64,000 bases of DNA from Climacteris rufus (Eukaryota; Chordata; Aves; Passeriformes; Climacteridae). Where the stretch lies: the NCBI GenBank assembly GCA_013398175.1, contig VZRZ01008578.1:557647-621646 (forward strand), written 5' to 3'. Each line of letters begins with the position of its first letter. The first letter of the stretch is position 1. This document shows positions 23,635-36,908 of the stretch, piece by piece. The notes beneath the pieces were generated by a model. That model was not told the origin of the DNA. It made no database searches and worked only from the letters and a program-made list of their open reading frames with translations. The position numbers and the translations under genes were made by a program.

Positions 23635-24244
23635 TGTAGCAGTGTGCTTGGCAGAGGCTGCTGCTTTGAGCTTCAGGTTTGGTGGGAGGAGGGCCAGGGC
23701 AGTGCTCTCAACCTTCTGCCTCCGGTGTCTGAGCCCTCTGCCGGATCAGTGGTAAAATTCCACATTTCTCTTGTGTTACTTATATCCATGCCTTGGGTCC
23801 CATGTATGGCTATGCCCCGGGAAGCTCTCCCCTCCACTGGTCACTTTGAACTACGCAGTTTTCCATTGGGTGTTTCCTGGTCCCACCTCTCTTTAAAAGA
23901 GCCCTGCAGGCTTCCTCGGCCTCTTTTCTTCTGGGTTACCCCAGCCGCTTGGATATCTCTGGACTCACTTCCAGGACCCTCAGAACGTAACACTGGATTC
24001 ACAATAAATCGGCTGTTATCCCAGAGAAAAGCCCTCTGTGTAGCCTTTTATTCTCGTCAGCGCTGGAACACCACGGCTGGGGAAACTCTCGTCCTAGAGG
24101 AGCCAGCAGAAACAGGTCATCTGCGGTAGCTAGGACTCTGTCCTTTGGGAGAGTTGTAAAACTATTGCAACTCATCCTGGCAGGGATTCCGCTCGCATAA
24201 AGGCACTGTCACTACCTCGAGAGTGTCCGGGTTAAGTGCCTTTA
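23635..24244 (+). mobile_element. Solo LTR of a 610-bp ERV family, copy A
   Basis: Starts TGTAGCAGTG and ends GCCTTTA, with perfect 6-bp target duplications GATGTT at 23629-23634 and 24245-24250. It carries a CCATTGGG box, a TATA-like TCTTTAAAAG and an AATAAATCGG polyadenylation signal, in promoter order. The 6-bp duplication suggests a class II (ERVK/alpha-beta-like) element. A second copy in inverted orientation lies at 61773-62383. A long frame runs through most of the LTR, but it has no recognised domain and is probably not a gene. Confidence 0.9.
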
Positions 24245-24250
24245 GATGTT

Positions 24251-27200
24251 GGGGGTTTTATCCCTTTCTGTAGCATGGGTCTAGTTCTGATGATTTTTCC
24301 AGACATTTCCTGCTCAATAATTCCTCTTCTTCTTGTAGATTCCAATGTTCTGTACTCATAGCATGCCCATGACATACCTTTTCAGATGTTTAATAATTGA
24401 AACATTTACCTTACCATTGAGGGGATGAGATATTTTGTCATTTCAGAGTACACCCTCTTGGCTTTTGTTCTGTGAGACTCTAAAAGACACAAGGGATTTG
24501 ATACACCGCACAGGGCAAGTATTTGAGAACTTTTCATGTCAAGTCCTGTCTTTTTACATTATGCATTTTTACTGAGAACAATAATATGGATGCACCCTTT
24601 TTAAGTAAAGACATTCCCTTTTCTTATAAGGTACTCTAAGTGTTTCTACAGAGTAGGTAAAGAGATGTTCTCAGAAAGGAGTACGTTATTGTGTTTTTCA
24701 GGAAACCACCTTTTATGAGAAACTGGACCTCCCTGTTCAATATGTGGTTCAATATATCTAGCCTTGGGTCCAGATTCTATGGTCTGATTGTGATCAGCTG
24801 GGTGATAGTAACAAAATTAAGTAAAGGGATATGACCAATCGGATTCAACCTGGACTTTGGTCTTTAAATATTCTTGCTATTTCTTGACAGATTAACAAGG
24901 ATGTGACAGGAAAAGAAAATGGAGCTGCAAAGGAAGTTAGATTATTTATTAAATATTTCATGTGACTGTGCTCGAGGTACAGCAATTTTACTTAGTGTTC
25001 ATTCTGGTCTGTCTGCCCCTTGGCTTTCTGGAGGTCACTGTCAGTAAAGGTGTTTGCCTGACTGCTCTGTAAATATCTGGAATGATTTGGCTTAATAAAA
25101 CACACACACACTCTCAAATTGAGGTTAAAGTAATTTCATACTTTCTTGAGCAGACGTGATGGTTTAGGAGTTCCTGCCCCTGAGTACCAAAGGATTACTT
25201 CTGACCCAGGGGAGTTGCCTGGCCCAGTTCCTAGCACAGTGCCAGAAGCGCATGGCACTGTGGTGAGGTATAAAGTACCTGAAGATGGGAAGAAGAGAGA
25301 AGCAGGAGCTTCCTGAGCCAGGATTGTCTCTTACAGAAGGACACAGACAGCCCAGTGACAGACTTGGCCTTCCATTGGTGTGATTTCCACTAGCCAAGAG
25401 GCTGATGATCTTTCCATAGTCCTCCCTCTCCTTCCCATCTCCATTCCACAGTTCATCAGCACCCTTTTAATGTGCTGATACAGTTTTTTTCTGTGGATGC
25501 TGTGCATGCCAGGCCATAAGATAAGCATGCCAGGCTTTAAAACTTGTGGCATGTTTCTAATTTTGATCCATTTTTAATCTGGATCATTCTCCTGATATGG
25601 TTTAGAGCATGACATGCTGAAGAGTTGCCTCAGCACAACATTGGAAAGAGTGAAGGAAATAATTCCTGGAGTCCAAAAAGGAGGGGCAAGGAGAGGAAAA
25701 CTCTTAAATTGGCTTTGCAGCAAAAGGAAAAAACTATAGTGTTCCAGCTATCTCCTACAGAAAAAAGCAGTAGGATTTTGTTTCAACAGGATTTACCTTA
25801 GAAAGGCTTCTCTCTTCAACTGGCACACCTGAGCGAGCTGCAGACTGCTGTAGGGCAGGGGGATGAGGGACCAGCTGGGTCTGGAAGACGTGACTTGCCT
25901 AACCACTTCCAAGACACACCCACCACAACAAACCCAACTTTTCTCCATAGCAGACTACATCCATAAAGTGTCTTCACTAGTCTGATGTAGCTGATATTGA
26001 CATATGCAAAACTTTTATAAACCTGAAGGAGATTTTGCCTTTTCATGCAGCTTCCTGTACTGCTCAGACAACCACAGAGCTGTCTCAGAGGATCTTCAGA
26101 TATTGTTGTGTTAGAGAGGAGTCCTGAGGTAGCAAGACCTGTAACACAACACACTTCCCTGCATGATGGGCCAAAGACAAAGCTGAATGTGTAGGAAGAA
26201 GCAATAGTGTTGGTACTACATGCCTTTTAAAGAAAATTTCTATCAAGAAAAAAAATGCTTCTCCACATTTTAGCTATTGTAAAATGCAGACTTGGCAGAA
26301 TTTTTTATCTTGGCTGTAGTATGTCAAATTTATGGGTTTGATTCAGCAACATCTTGAAATTTTATGGCTTGGGTGTTTTGTTGCTGTTTTTATTTTGTTT
26401 TCAAACAAAGGAGGTCAAACTAAATGAGCAAAACTGTGCTTTCTGGGATTGAAGTGTATGAAAAAGTCATTCACTCTTATTCTCCTTTTTAGTTAAAAGG
26501 CATGAACTAGAGACCATAGCAAACCTTATTAAAAGAGGAAGGGCTCTCAGAACAGGTCTTGCTTTCCTGTTAACTGTCAGTTGCTCAACAACTTTCAGTT
26601 GTAAATCAAATACAGCATTAAAACCATCCAATATTAAGAGAAATATGTTTTGGACAAAGTAGATAATGTTCTTCCATGTACCAGATCAAAAACACATGTA
26701 AGCTTGGAAGCCTAAAGCATCTCTCAGGTGTTGGTAATTTTAGTGACTATAAAAGTTTCTGCTTAAGTTCCAGACAGTCTTAAGTTCTTCAGACTCCAAA
26801 GGCAGCCATTGAAGCCAAATTAATCTGGTTGTCATTTTAGTCAGGCATGTCAACACAGTCCTTATTGGTGGAGAGTACATGGAAATTCATATCCAGTAGA
26901 TGGATTTCAGGTCTTGTCTTTGGTCTTTCATATTTCTAAAGACCTGAAGTTTTCAAACAAGTCAAGAGTAACAGTTTGCAGTAAAAATTTTTGTTTTGAC
27001 CCTTTCAGAAAGAGAGTGCCATGTACATGTCCCACGAGTCTATGAAAGGGTGGTTATTTAGACTGCTAAATAATGTCTAATTAGACCACATAATATTTGA
27101 AGGGTGTCTCTGTAGAAGAGAATTTAAACCCCAAATATCACAATCATAATTATTGAGGAGCTGTCTCTGGGGACACATGAGCTATGGGCTCTGTCATTTC

Positions 27201-29656
27201 TTTGTTGTGTGACACAGAGCTGGCCACTGCACTGTGTTATGTGTCAGTCTCTCTCTCGCTCAAAAGCAGGGAGGAAAATGCTGATCTCGGTAAAGCTATT
27301 TATGAAAATAAGAAGATATTAATACTTATTTATGCAATTTCCTATTTATGCAGTGTAGTGCGGGTCAAATTTGGACATCTTGAAACAAAATCTTGAGTCT
27401 GTCAAGGGGAAATGTACCAATGAAGGCTGCTGCAGAAGAGCTGCCAAACCAGAACAACAGCCTGTGCAGAAAGGCTCATACATTGACTGCATACAGGCTC
27501 CTGTTAGATCTTCAGGTCCTGGTAGGATGATACTTTTCTGCCCGAAAATTACTTGATTTTCATGTCTTAATTTTTTGGGCATGTGTGGCAGTCACTTTGG
27601 AAGGGGCATCTGTCATTTCCTCCAGCAGTCTACAAGCCAGAGCTTGTTTTCACAGTCATCTGGTAAATGCTCCCAGCGTGAGCAGTGTGTTAACTTCTGT
27701 CAAAGAGGAGGCAGGGAGAGAAGGAAAGAGAGACGAAGAAGGAATAATCAATTAACAAGGCAAAAGGCTAAAGGCAGAGAAAAATCAAGCAGGAACGGAG
27801 AAGAGAACAAGGGATTCCATAAAAGAGAAACAAGCGAAGAAAAGAGATTAGTGGAGGGAGCATAGTGATTCCTCTTATACTCTAAAAAAGGCAAAGCATG
27901 CCTATTCACAAGGCCTTGTGCTTCTTATTCTTGTGGAATAGTGGTGTTGGAGTTAGGCAATGATGTCTATCCCCAAGGAAGATCCTCCCAAAAGTGTTGA
28001 CTTTCTTCTAGCTTAATCACTGCAAACATCACACAACTGATGAAACAGCAGTGACCCTGCAGCTGCCAGGGCAGCAGCAACTCTCTGCTCAGGAAGTCCC
28101 ACCACCTCTGATCTGGTACACAATGGTGTTAGTGGGGGAGAAATGTGGTCCAGCCTAGTCTGGAGCAGGGATAGGAAGAACCCTTTAAGGAGAACAGGTT
28201 TCTCTGAACAAGTACAGGCTATTCTTCAGCTCATTAAATAGAATTATGTTTCAGCTAGGTTCCCAACAACATGATTTAGTTGGTTCCTGATCTTTACCAT
28301 GTGTAAACCTTGTGTGAGTTGCTGGTAGTCCAAATTCTGGCTAGAAGTAGGGTAAAGTCTATCAGATTACTGCTTTAGGAAAGAGCAGGCAGTGGAATGT
28401 AATTTCTCTCCTGAGCTTTTTAGAAGTGCCTCATCTCCATTTAGTCATACACATTCTAGGAAACATAATCCACAGTTCTGAAAGTGTCTTCATCCGTGTA
28501 AACTGATTAATCATTTTTCCAGTGGACTGTTTACAGACATGTTGCGTAAGGAGGTCGAAACTAAACAGATTTACAGTTAGTTGTCATTCCTAAAAAAATA
28601 CAGAAAGCTGTGTTACTACAAAAGATTGTGAGTTTCATATGCTCTTCCACATACAGGTCTTTGCTGTACTATAGTATTATAAAAGCTACTAATTGCATAT
28701 AAGGGGTTGTAGTAGAGGAAGGTGGGTGTCTGGAAGTGGTCTAGGATACTGATTGTCTGACCAAGAATCAAAAGTATGTTTAGTTTTGTTTGCCAGGAGT
28801 CATAACATCTCTAAGCCCTTGGATGTGCCTGTGAGCACACATGGCCCAGCAGCCACTCATGGGACATGCAAGAGGAAATAGTGAATGTGAGACAAAGGCA
28901 GTATATTGAAGTGGGACGGTAAAACACGGGAGGTTATAATAATCATTTAGCTGTACAAATTATGAAGTTCATAGTTTTGGGGTTTTTTTGGCCTATGTAT
29001 GGGTCTCATCCTCTGGAGGGACAGTGCCATCATGTGTCTGCTAGACCATCATTTTCCTCTTATTCGCAACATGCCATACTGCTGTATTCCCCTTTCTAGA
29101 CACCAGGTCGTGTTCCACCACGAGGAAATGGATGCTGCATAGCAGGAACCATTTAACCTGAAGAGAGATGGGCTCAGAGCTACAGGCAGCATGGGGAGGG
29201 CACCATCCGATGCCTGTGGGAAGAGGACACTCATTGCCTGCGAGTTCCCAGCTGTTGCTGCAGGGAGACTGTTGCAGTAGCTGGAAAGGGCCTGAGGAGG
29301 GTGAGAGCGAGCTCAAAATACCTTGTATAGATCTGGTTGGGCTGATTAGTTAGTGTCTGGCAAAAGAGATTATGACGAGATATTGAACTTGCATAGATGG
29401 GAAGTTTTTCTCTTGGAGGATCTTGAAGAGCTGTGTACTGGCAGCCTGCTAGTCGTGGCAGCTGTCTGGGTCCCAGCAGGGTTCCTTCTGCTACTATGAG
29501 GAAATTTCAAGGGTATTGTGTTGCCTCCTGCTATTTTATGCTGAGAAGTAGCCCCTGCAGACACCACACTAGAAGTAAGAACTCTGAAAAATAAAGGACA
29601 GAATGTTAATGTCTCCTTTCTAACTTTAAGCAGGGACTCTATCAGGCAACTGCAAT
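24251..29656. other. Intergenic sequence, unassigned
   Basis: Contains a short CA run near 25100 and a purine-rich stretch at about 27705-27860 (AGAGGAGG and GAGAGAAGG style). The stretch 25160-25400 has a GC-rich, LTR-like feel, but no ends or target duplication were seen. No gene was recognised. Confidence 0.5.
27705..27860 (+). repeat. Purine-rich low-complexity stretch
   Basis: The plus strand is dominated by A and G (GGGAGAGAAGGAAAGAGAGA and similar). It produces a charged K/R/E-rich frame that looks like a side effect of composition. Confidence 0.6.
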
Positions 29657-30304
29657 GTGGACAAGGATTCCCAAGGACTGTCCCAGCTGGGTGCCTCAAA
29701 CAGTCTGTGGAGGCTAAGCCATGCAGAAGGAACTGAGCATTGTTCAAGGTCCTGCTTGACATGCTGGGGCAATCATCTGCAGCTCAGGATAGACTGTACA
29801 CAGCTGAAGGCACGTTATGCCCAGAAAGACACCGTCCTTAGGAGGAAGGTGTTGGCAAAAGAAGTGGCAGGGAGGAAAATCACAGACAACTGGTCCATCA
29901 GGCTTCCTCAGGCAAGAGGGGCCCTCCAGAAAGTGACATTTCCTTCAGATTTTATATTAAATACCATAATATTTTGTCTTTTTCATGAAACTTTATGTGA
30001 CAGTCTGTGCTCTAGGAAATCTTCTATCTTCGTAATCTGTAAAGATAGCCTCCATCTTTCAGAAGAAAGCACAAAACCCAGAAATCCTAGAACTATCAAT
30101 GCAAAAATACAAAGTAAAAACAGACCCCATGATATACCTGGTGGCCATTTTTTATGTCAGTGTTGTGGCTATGTGGCTATCAACTTATGTGAGCTTTGCC
30201 TTCAGCACAGAAGTTTCAAAATTGCCTTCTCCCCGGCTGCCACTGAGAAAAAGAGACGTTTGCAAATCCCCTCTGTAGTGCTCTGCAAAACTGAGCATGT
30301 TTGA
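29657..30304 (+). other. Longest gap-free open reading frame, 215 codons, unrecognised
   Basis: The frame starts with ATG at 29657 and ends at a TGA at 30302-30304. I do not recognise the protein. It has no signal peptide or clear transmembrane helix. A C-terminal cysteine cluster (CQCCGYVAINLCELC) vaguely recalls a zinc knuckle, but its spacing fits no family I know. Intergenic location, no visible promoter and no repeat homology argue for a chance frame or an exon of a non-coding transcript. Confidence 0.15.
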
Positions 30305-33300
30305 ATCAGGGGAAGTATTCCTCATAATGAATTACCATGAAACATTTGTGCTTGTTCATCATGTCACTTGATGAATGTGGTTTACACAGATTTTGCATAA
30401 AATAGCGTGAGACATAAAGGGGCTTTGGGCAGCAGCTAAGATATGCGCTTTCTCCACCTGTCCATGGATGAGATGGGCTGCTTCTGCTCTAAGATCCATA
30501 ACAGTGGACTCCAACGTGCTTAGATGCTCCTTTTTACTTCTCTTTCTGATAAACTCAGGAAGGAAGCAAGTGGTTCAAGTGTGGACTGAATCCAAGCCAG
30601 CTAATCAGATGTCCTGCATTTTCAGGGCAGGCCATAATTTGTAACTGTTCTCCTGATCCCTTGCAGAATGGGAGCCTCAGGACTCTGCTGGCTTGTATGT
30701 AATAGTGATCTCATAGTCTACTGTGCATGGTCTCCTTCCTACAAAACATACATTTCCTGTGCTCCGCATCATGTTTTTCCTGAGTACCTCCAAAAGCCAG
30801 GCTTTTCCTTGATGCAAGGGAAAAAATCACCAACCAACACCTACGCATTAAAAAAACCCCGAAGATAGTTCATTTTATGATATATCATTTTATTATTTGT
30901 TATGTAAGTGCTTCTTAATCTGATTTTCCCATTTCATATTTTTCCTGCGCTGTAAAGTTTGGGAATAATTCTTTGGTTTTGGTCTCTGTAAATAGAACTA
31001 GACACCTGCCAAAGTGACATAAGTCTATCGAATGGATACTTAGCATCAAGAGGTTTACTGGGCAAAGGAATCCTTAAGCTATAATAAAAACATCAAACGG
31101 CTGGTCTGGTAAAGTATATGCTGACTTCAGGGGAAACATTATAAAACTCCTTAGAGCCTTGAGAATGGCTAGGCATGAATTATGCTGATATATGTCCACA
31201 TTACTCTTTTATTGAGAAAGATAAGGGTAAAACAGGAAAATCAATCATGTTCAAGCAATCCAGAACCACCAAATACATCTTCAACTGCATTAGGCAAGTA
31301 TTTTTATCCATTTATGTAGACAAATACTTTGTCTTGATCGTAAACCAAATTAAAATTGTGTTTTTATCACTGGTCAGTTTAAGCTTTGCTGCAGACATAA
31401 TGGAACAAAAAGGCACAATAGCCTAAGGCTGCACATTTCATCTGAGGAGCCAATAATTTTTTTTCTTTGTGCCTGAGTGAATATTTATCTTGGGAGGAAA
31501 GTGTTCTTGTACCTGGAAAGAAAATATTTCTCAGTGTTTTGGCTTTGATTTTAGTGCTGAACATATTTTTAGGAAGACTGCTGTTAAAGAACTGTTCTGG
31601 AAACAAAAATAAAGTCTAACCTTTGCAAGTTTAGCAATATGAAATGCAAAAATATAAATCTGTAGTGTCCTTCTATGAAGCTGAGGTGCTTTCTACCAGA
31701 AAGTAGTAACAAAAGCAACTCCTGAATCTGGCCATTTGAAAAACATGCAACCCTACTCTAGTTATGGAATTTAATCTGTTTCTAGAGGGACCTGTGCTAT
31801 ATAATTCCAGAGTCCACTAGGATTCTGCTTCTTATTCAAGAACACTCACCGAACCAAAGAAATCTAGGTTTGACTCAAACAAATTAAGCTTGTGGGGATT
31901 TACAAACATCAGTCAAAATCTTGCCAGCAAAATATTCAGTGGGATACAGTGTAGAAGCTCAAACCTCTCCATGCAAATTGAACAGCTTTCCTTGGATCTT
32001 CAGCTAGGAGTCTGAGGCTTAGGGGATATCTTTGATTTAAATAGGGATTTTCAGAGCACAAAATGGAAACAAAATGCTTAGGGACCAAAATATTTTACAA
32101 ACTTTTCCTAGTAGACTGTGCTGCATGTCTGAAAGTTCAGTGGCTGAACAGATGATCAATCTGCAGATGGAAAGCTGAATTGCGTTAGCCTGGCCTGTTT
32201 ATACACTCTGACTTGGTGCTGTGTTAACAAGATGTATTAAGCTAAGCTAAATATATAGGGTTTATTCCTTAGTTGCAATGAGTCAGAAGCATGCAGATGG
32301 TTAGTCGAAATCTTTCTGATGATGAATCAGCTTCTCAGACCACAGTAACTCAGTTGTTTGTAGCTAACTTTGATGCCTGTGGTGGTCTGACTGTACCCTT
32401 GCTAAACAATAAAACCCCAACAGTCTTAATTTTCCACTTTTTGAGCAATAATATTGCACCTGGCACCACACACACACCCCAAGGATGTTCTTCAGAACCT
32501 ATGTGTCATACCATCATTTCCCATATTCTTTCTTGAATCCTGAGTGAGGTGGGAGGGTTTCAGTCTAGCCAATTCGTGTATTTTTACAGCGACACTGCAT
32601 CAGGCTGGAAAGCTGTGAGCGCAATTAAGGGTATAGTGACCCGCTGAACACTGAATATGCTTGTGTTCATGGAACTGGCTCCCCTATCTGAGTCTGCATG
32701 GCAGATGCCTTGTGCTGGTGAATGTCATGCATACTTGGAGAGGAGAGCCAGTTCCACAAACACAAGCATGGCCAGCCCATCTGTTACAGGATTCAGCCTG
32801 TTTGGGTTAAATCTGCTTCCTCCATGTAACTCGTGCTTTTGCAGGGTACAATCTCATAAATGGATCCCTAAATTAATAAAACCCAGACTAGCTCTGTTAG
32901 GAAGAAAATATTTACTGAGGTGCAATTTGTTAAAACCAGATTATTGCAGATATTGGTGTTGAACTTTTCTGCATATCCCACCTCTCACATAGTGTGCTAA
33001 GGGGTGAGATGACCAGAGAATGATGGAGAGCAGGTTCCAGAGGGTTAACCTTCTCCTGCTAAAGATGAAACCCACAATCTGTGATGTAAGACCTCTGGAA
33101 GTCTTGGACCTTAACAGAGAGGCATCTGGATTTGGGTTGGGACAGCCAAGGATGTTAGATGACTGTGTTCAGTGAAGTGAATGAAACTGAAAATACTTCT
33201 GTTTTCTTCAGAACAATGTGATGGTATTGTGACTCTTTTAGTGGTAGGCTCTGTAGGGGATAGGAGTTATATCAGAAGCTGTAGCACTTAACCAAGCCAT

Positions 33301-34011
33301 GGTATTCAGTGGTGTGTGCCATCAGATAGTTCACTTTCCAGTGAGGAGAGTTCCATAGCTCTTGGAATGAGCAGAAGATACCTAGCCCAGGTTTGTCCAG
33401 AGAGAAAAGCAATGGCTGGGGGAAAGGGTCAGAGACAAAGGGTCTGGATCAGAGATGACAAGTTTCTTCCAGAGAGCAGGAAAAGGAGTTTCAGAGGAAA
33501 TTATGGATCCAAGCTGGCAGGAAAATTTTAACAAATACAGACCAATATGTGTGTTTGCATGATTTTCTTCATCATTTCCCTTAACTTCAGCTAGAGGCCA
33601 TGCAATACAGAACTCAACCTTCCATCAAACCCAGCAGTTTTTAGTAAAGCCACTGCAATTGCTGGCTGTCTGGCCTCTCTGTTAGGTGACAGTCACCACA
33701 GAGGGGTAAAGGATGTCACTGTCATGATGCTACTGAAGACGCCAGTCTGCTCTGAGGAGTGGTGTTACATTCCCACTGTGACTAAATGAAGTTGTGGTGA
33801 ACTACAAGACTCTAGAGTAAATATTTACAAGCATTTTGGCGTTCCCCTTAGCAAATTCTTCTTCCACACATCTATGCTGCTGCATTTGCACCTATTCTAT
33901 CATTAGTTATACCTACACTTGAATAGGTGGTGACCTTAAATTTTGGGTATAAAAGGACAGATTATCTCATTTTGACAATATTTATTGCCAGCTCCTTACT
34001 CCGTCAGGAAT
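30305..34011. other. Intergenic sequence with one strong hairpin
   Basis: Unassigned sequence apart from the inverted repeat near 32.66-32.77 kb and a short CA run near 32468. The text TGTGGTGGTCTGACT near 32380 resembles the start of an ERVL LTR, but no 3' end or duplication was found. Confidence 0.5.
32659..32767. repeat. Inverted repeat, 23-nt arms, possible RNA hairpin
   Basis: Left arm 32659-32681 begins GCTTGTGTTCATGGAACTGG. Right arm 32745-32767 ends AACTGG's complement through to CACAAGC. The arms pair over 23 bases with only two adjacent mismatches. The loop can pair further: GCATG at 32696-32700 with CATGC at 32726-32730. No target duplication longer than two bases flanks it, so a small DNA transposon is not supported. 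Confidence 0.85.
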
Positions 34012-34255
34012 CACAGAATTGGTAAGGTTGGAAGGGACCACAGTGAGTCATCTGGTCCAACCTCCCTGCTCAAGCAGAGTCATCCTAGAGCACATGGCAT
34101 AGAATAATGTTCAGATACTTCTTGAATATCTCCATCGAAGAAGACTCCACAACCTCTCTGAGAAATCTGTTCCACTACATGGTCACCTGTACAGTAAAGT
34201 TCTTCCTCATATATTTAGGTGGAACTTCCTGTGCTTCAGTTTCTGCTCAAAGAGA
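34012..34255 (-). mobile_element. CR1 LINE 3' fragment
   Basis: The plus strand begins AATCACAGAATTGGTAAGGT, followed by TGGAAGGGACCACAGTGAGT and CATCTGGTCCAACCTCCCTG. This is the standard reverse complement of the CR1 3' end. About 240 bp remain, with the 5' end truncated as is usual for CR1. Confidence 0.95.
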
Positions 34256-34397
34256 AGGAAGAAGCAAGAGGTTGTGAGCGATTTTTCCTTTCTTGAGATA
34301 GTCTGTGAATAGCAGAGGAGAAATATGAAGAAGAGATTTTATTTTAGAGTATTTTTTAAATGATGCTGAGGGATATCCTTCCTTAGAAATTGGAGAT

Positions 34398-34721
34398 TGT
34401 TGCCCTGACTTTTGCAGTTCTGGATGTTATCATTCTTTTGTAGCTAGTTTCTCACATACTTCTATGTAAACATAGCCATGTTATTGTAATGGTATCTTAT
34501 TGTTTACATTCCTTTCTTCTGGGCACAGAAGTTTGATGGACATTTCCTTTGACCACTGTGATTGAGGGATGACAAGCTCTTTCCTCCAATGGACAGTGAT
34601 TTCTAAAATGCATATAAAATACACAGGGCGGATCTCGCCCGGCAGTTGCTCCAGCAGTTGCTCCTTACTCTCTTAACAGGTGTCTCTTGTCTCCTTCTTC
34701 TTCTGTGTCATTACTGCGACA
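34398..34721 (+). mobile_element. Solo LTR of a ~320-bp ERV family, copy 1
   Basis: Starts TGTTGCCCTGACTTTTGCAG and ends ACTGCGACA, with perfect 6-bp target duplications GGAGAT (34392-34397 and 34722-34727). Two further copies lie at 41599 and 51950, on the other strand. A TATA-like GCATATAAAATA lies at about 34609. No internal viral sequence is attached. Confidence 0.92.
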
Positions 34722-34727
34722 GGAGAT

Positions 34728-36908
34728 ATTGAAAGAATTTCATAAAGCAGGCTATTCCAAAACCGATAGGAAGAATATTAAGCAATTAATTGTATCTCAT
34801 GAAATGCCTGTCTGCCATCTAAGCCTTTTTTCCTTCACCAAACCTTGTATCTAACTATGTTTCTAATGCACTTTTCAATACTTCTTTACATACAGGTCAT
34901 CTCTGTTAGCTATTAATTGCACTCAGCACTAATTATTTTCCCAGTCAATAGTTGTAACAAGTAATATAGGGGCCCTACACCTTCTCAAGTGCTTCCTGCA
35001 CAAAGGTTATCCAAACCAGTTCCTACTGAAATCATTGTCATAGCTTTTTATTGGAATTTGATCAAACTTTCAATTTTATAGGCTTTTTTGAACACTGAGG
35101 CTTTTCTGTATCAGACAAAAGGAACAATGGGACCTCAAAAAACTGTGCTGTTATTGATGAATAATATTGAAAGATTACTTACTAATTGTCATTATTTATT
35201 CAGGTAGTTTCAACAGCCAATGGCATATTATTAATCCCACTTTAAATCTAAAGATGACTTACTTCTAAGTCTTCTCGGTCATCTCTTTCATTCTCCTATA
35301 AGGTCTATTTGTCATATTTTAAACGAGCTATTTTTTATCCTGTCTGAATTATTGAAAAAAATTACCAGTTTAGTAATTACTTCAGAATAGCAAACTTCCA
35401 GTAAGTCACAGCATTTTATCTTCTGACAACAAAAATGCAACACCTCTAACCTTTGTTAGGACATAGTGGTTTATTCATTGCATTGCTTTCCATTCTATTG
35501 TTTTGAGAGACAGGGAAAGTGAGTTTGTGTTTGGTCTCAAAAATAGACAGGAAGATGAGCAACACTTGACAGAATCATCTCAACAGATAAATAACTGAGT
35601 TTGTGTATACAGAAATGTGAACAAAAAGGACAAAACACATGTCTGCAAAGAGATTTGAGGTTGATTTAGTGAGGAGTCCTGTGGGATGCTTGCCACTGCT
35701 TTATTTTAAACATTAATTATTTTACCAAGGTCAGCATAATGAATAATGCTGTGTGATTAGCAGCAGAGACAGCTGTGAGCAGAGTAGTTCACCCACTACT
35801 GGCTCACGGCAATTGACAAGCCCTGTGGAAAAGGCAAGGTTCTTAGAGGTCTCTGAATAACCAGCCAGCTGCTTCTGGACTAAGATAGGAGTGGTGCTTC
35901 TTGAGCCTAACATGTGTCAGAGGCAAGGACAGAGGGCTGGAGACAGTATGACTTCCATGTCAGGTCCTGGGGGTTCATGCACGGCAGGGTTTTAGGCAAC
36001 AAGTCCTTGTTTAATAACAAATTTTGTTGCTAATCACACAGCTATAGCTCCCTGATGCTAAACAGACACTGTCTTAACCATGATATTTTTATATAGCTTT
36101 TCCCCCCTGGAGTACTTCCCGAAATTTATTCTTCTGTACAGTAGATCACTTGCTTGCAGAAATGGAAAAGACAGTTTCATCTATTTCATCTCCTTCAATT
36201 TTAAGTTCAGACATGCAAGGGAGAATAGGTAGACTTTTCAAAGTCCACCATTGTTTAAGGTGGGAAAACTGAAGTTCCATATCATCATCTGGGATTACAG
36301 GTAGGAGCCTTGAAGTGGATTGAAATTATCTATGAGGTCTGTAGCAAAACAATAAGATTTTGTCAAAAGAAAATGTAGGGTGATTGTGGGGTTTTCTGGT
36401 TGTTGTTAAATAAAAGGGGGCGGCTGTGACTATAACAATAAAAACATTTGCTTGAAGGAATGAAACGTTCCTGTTGATAGCAGAGGTAGTGTCTCTAATT
36501 ACAAATTAAAATTTTAAAATATGATTAGATACATATGTATTTAAAATGTATATTATATATAATTAAAATATATGTAATAGTTTAATTTGTTGTTCCTTAT
36601 TTTTCTGCCCTTTTTTTTTTTGACAGTTCAATGTAAATAAGGGTTAGACACTGCTGATGAACAAGGTGCAAGAAGTGCCATAGTAATGTTGTTTACCCTA
36701 TGCAGAATTTGTCAATGCTTACAAAAAGTGCTTTAGGTTTTGAGAAGAGAAATCAGTTTTCTGTTAACTTTTCTATACAAAAAGAGGTCACCTGTGCTTT
36801 GGATTTATTAAATTAAATTTACTCATAGTCTCAGTTCCTGATTGAGACAGCTAAACACCAAAATGCTCCTCTACTTTTCCTGATTATTACAAGTTTAATA
36901 ACGCTGGC
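34728..36908. other. Intergenic sequence without recognised features
   Basis: AT-rich, including a TATA/AATTAAA-rich patch at about 36510-36592. The phrase GGTGGGAAAACTGAAG near 36260 only weakly recalls a MIR core. Confidence 0.5.

Noticed and set aside
27575..27865. Highly charged K/R/E-rich frame as a nuclear protein
   Set aside because: It follows from a purine-rich low-complexity stretch; no homolog or exon signals recognised.
32380..32480. Start of a second ERVL LTR (TGTGGTGGTCTGAC)
   Set aside because: Only the first dozen bases resemble the LTR start; no polyadenylation signal, 3' end or target duplication could be paired with it.
36218..36320. MIR SINE core
   Set aside because: Only GGTGGGAAAACTGAAG resembles it, and the following conserved core is absent.
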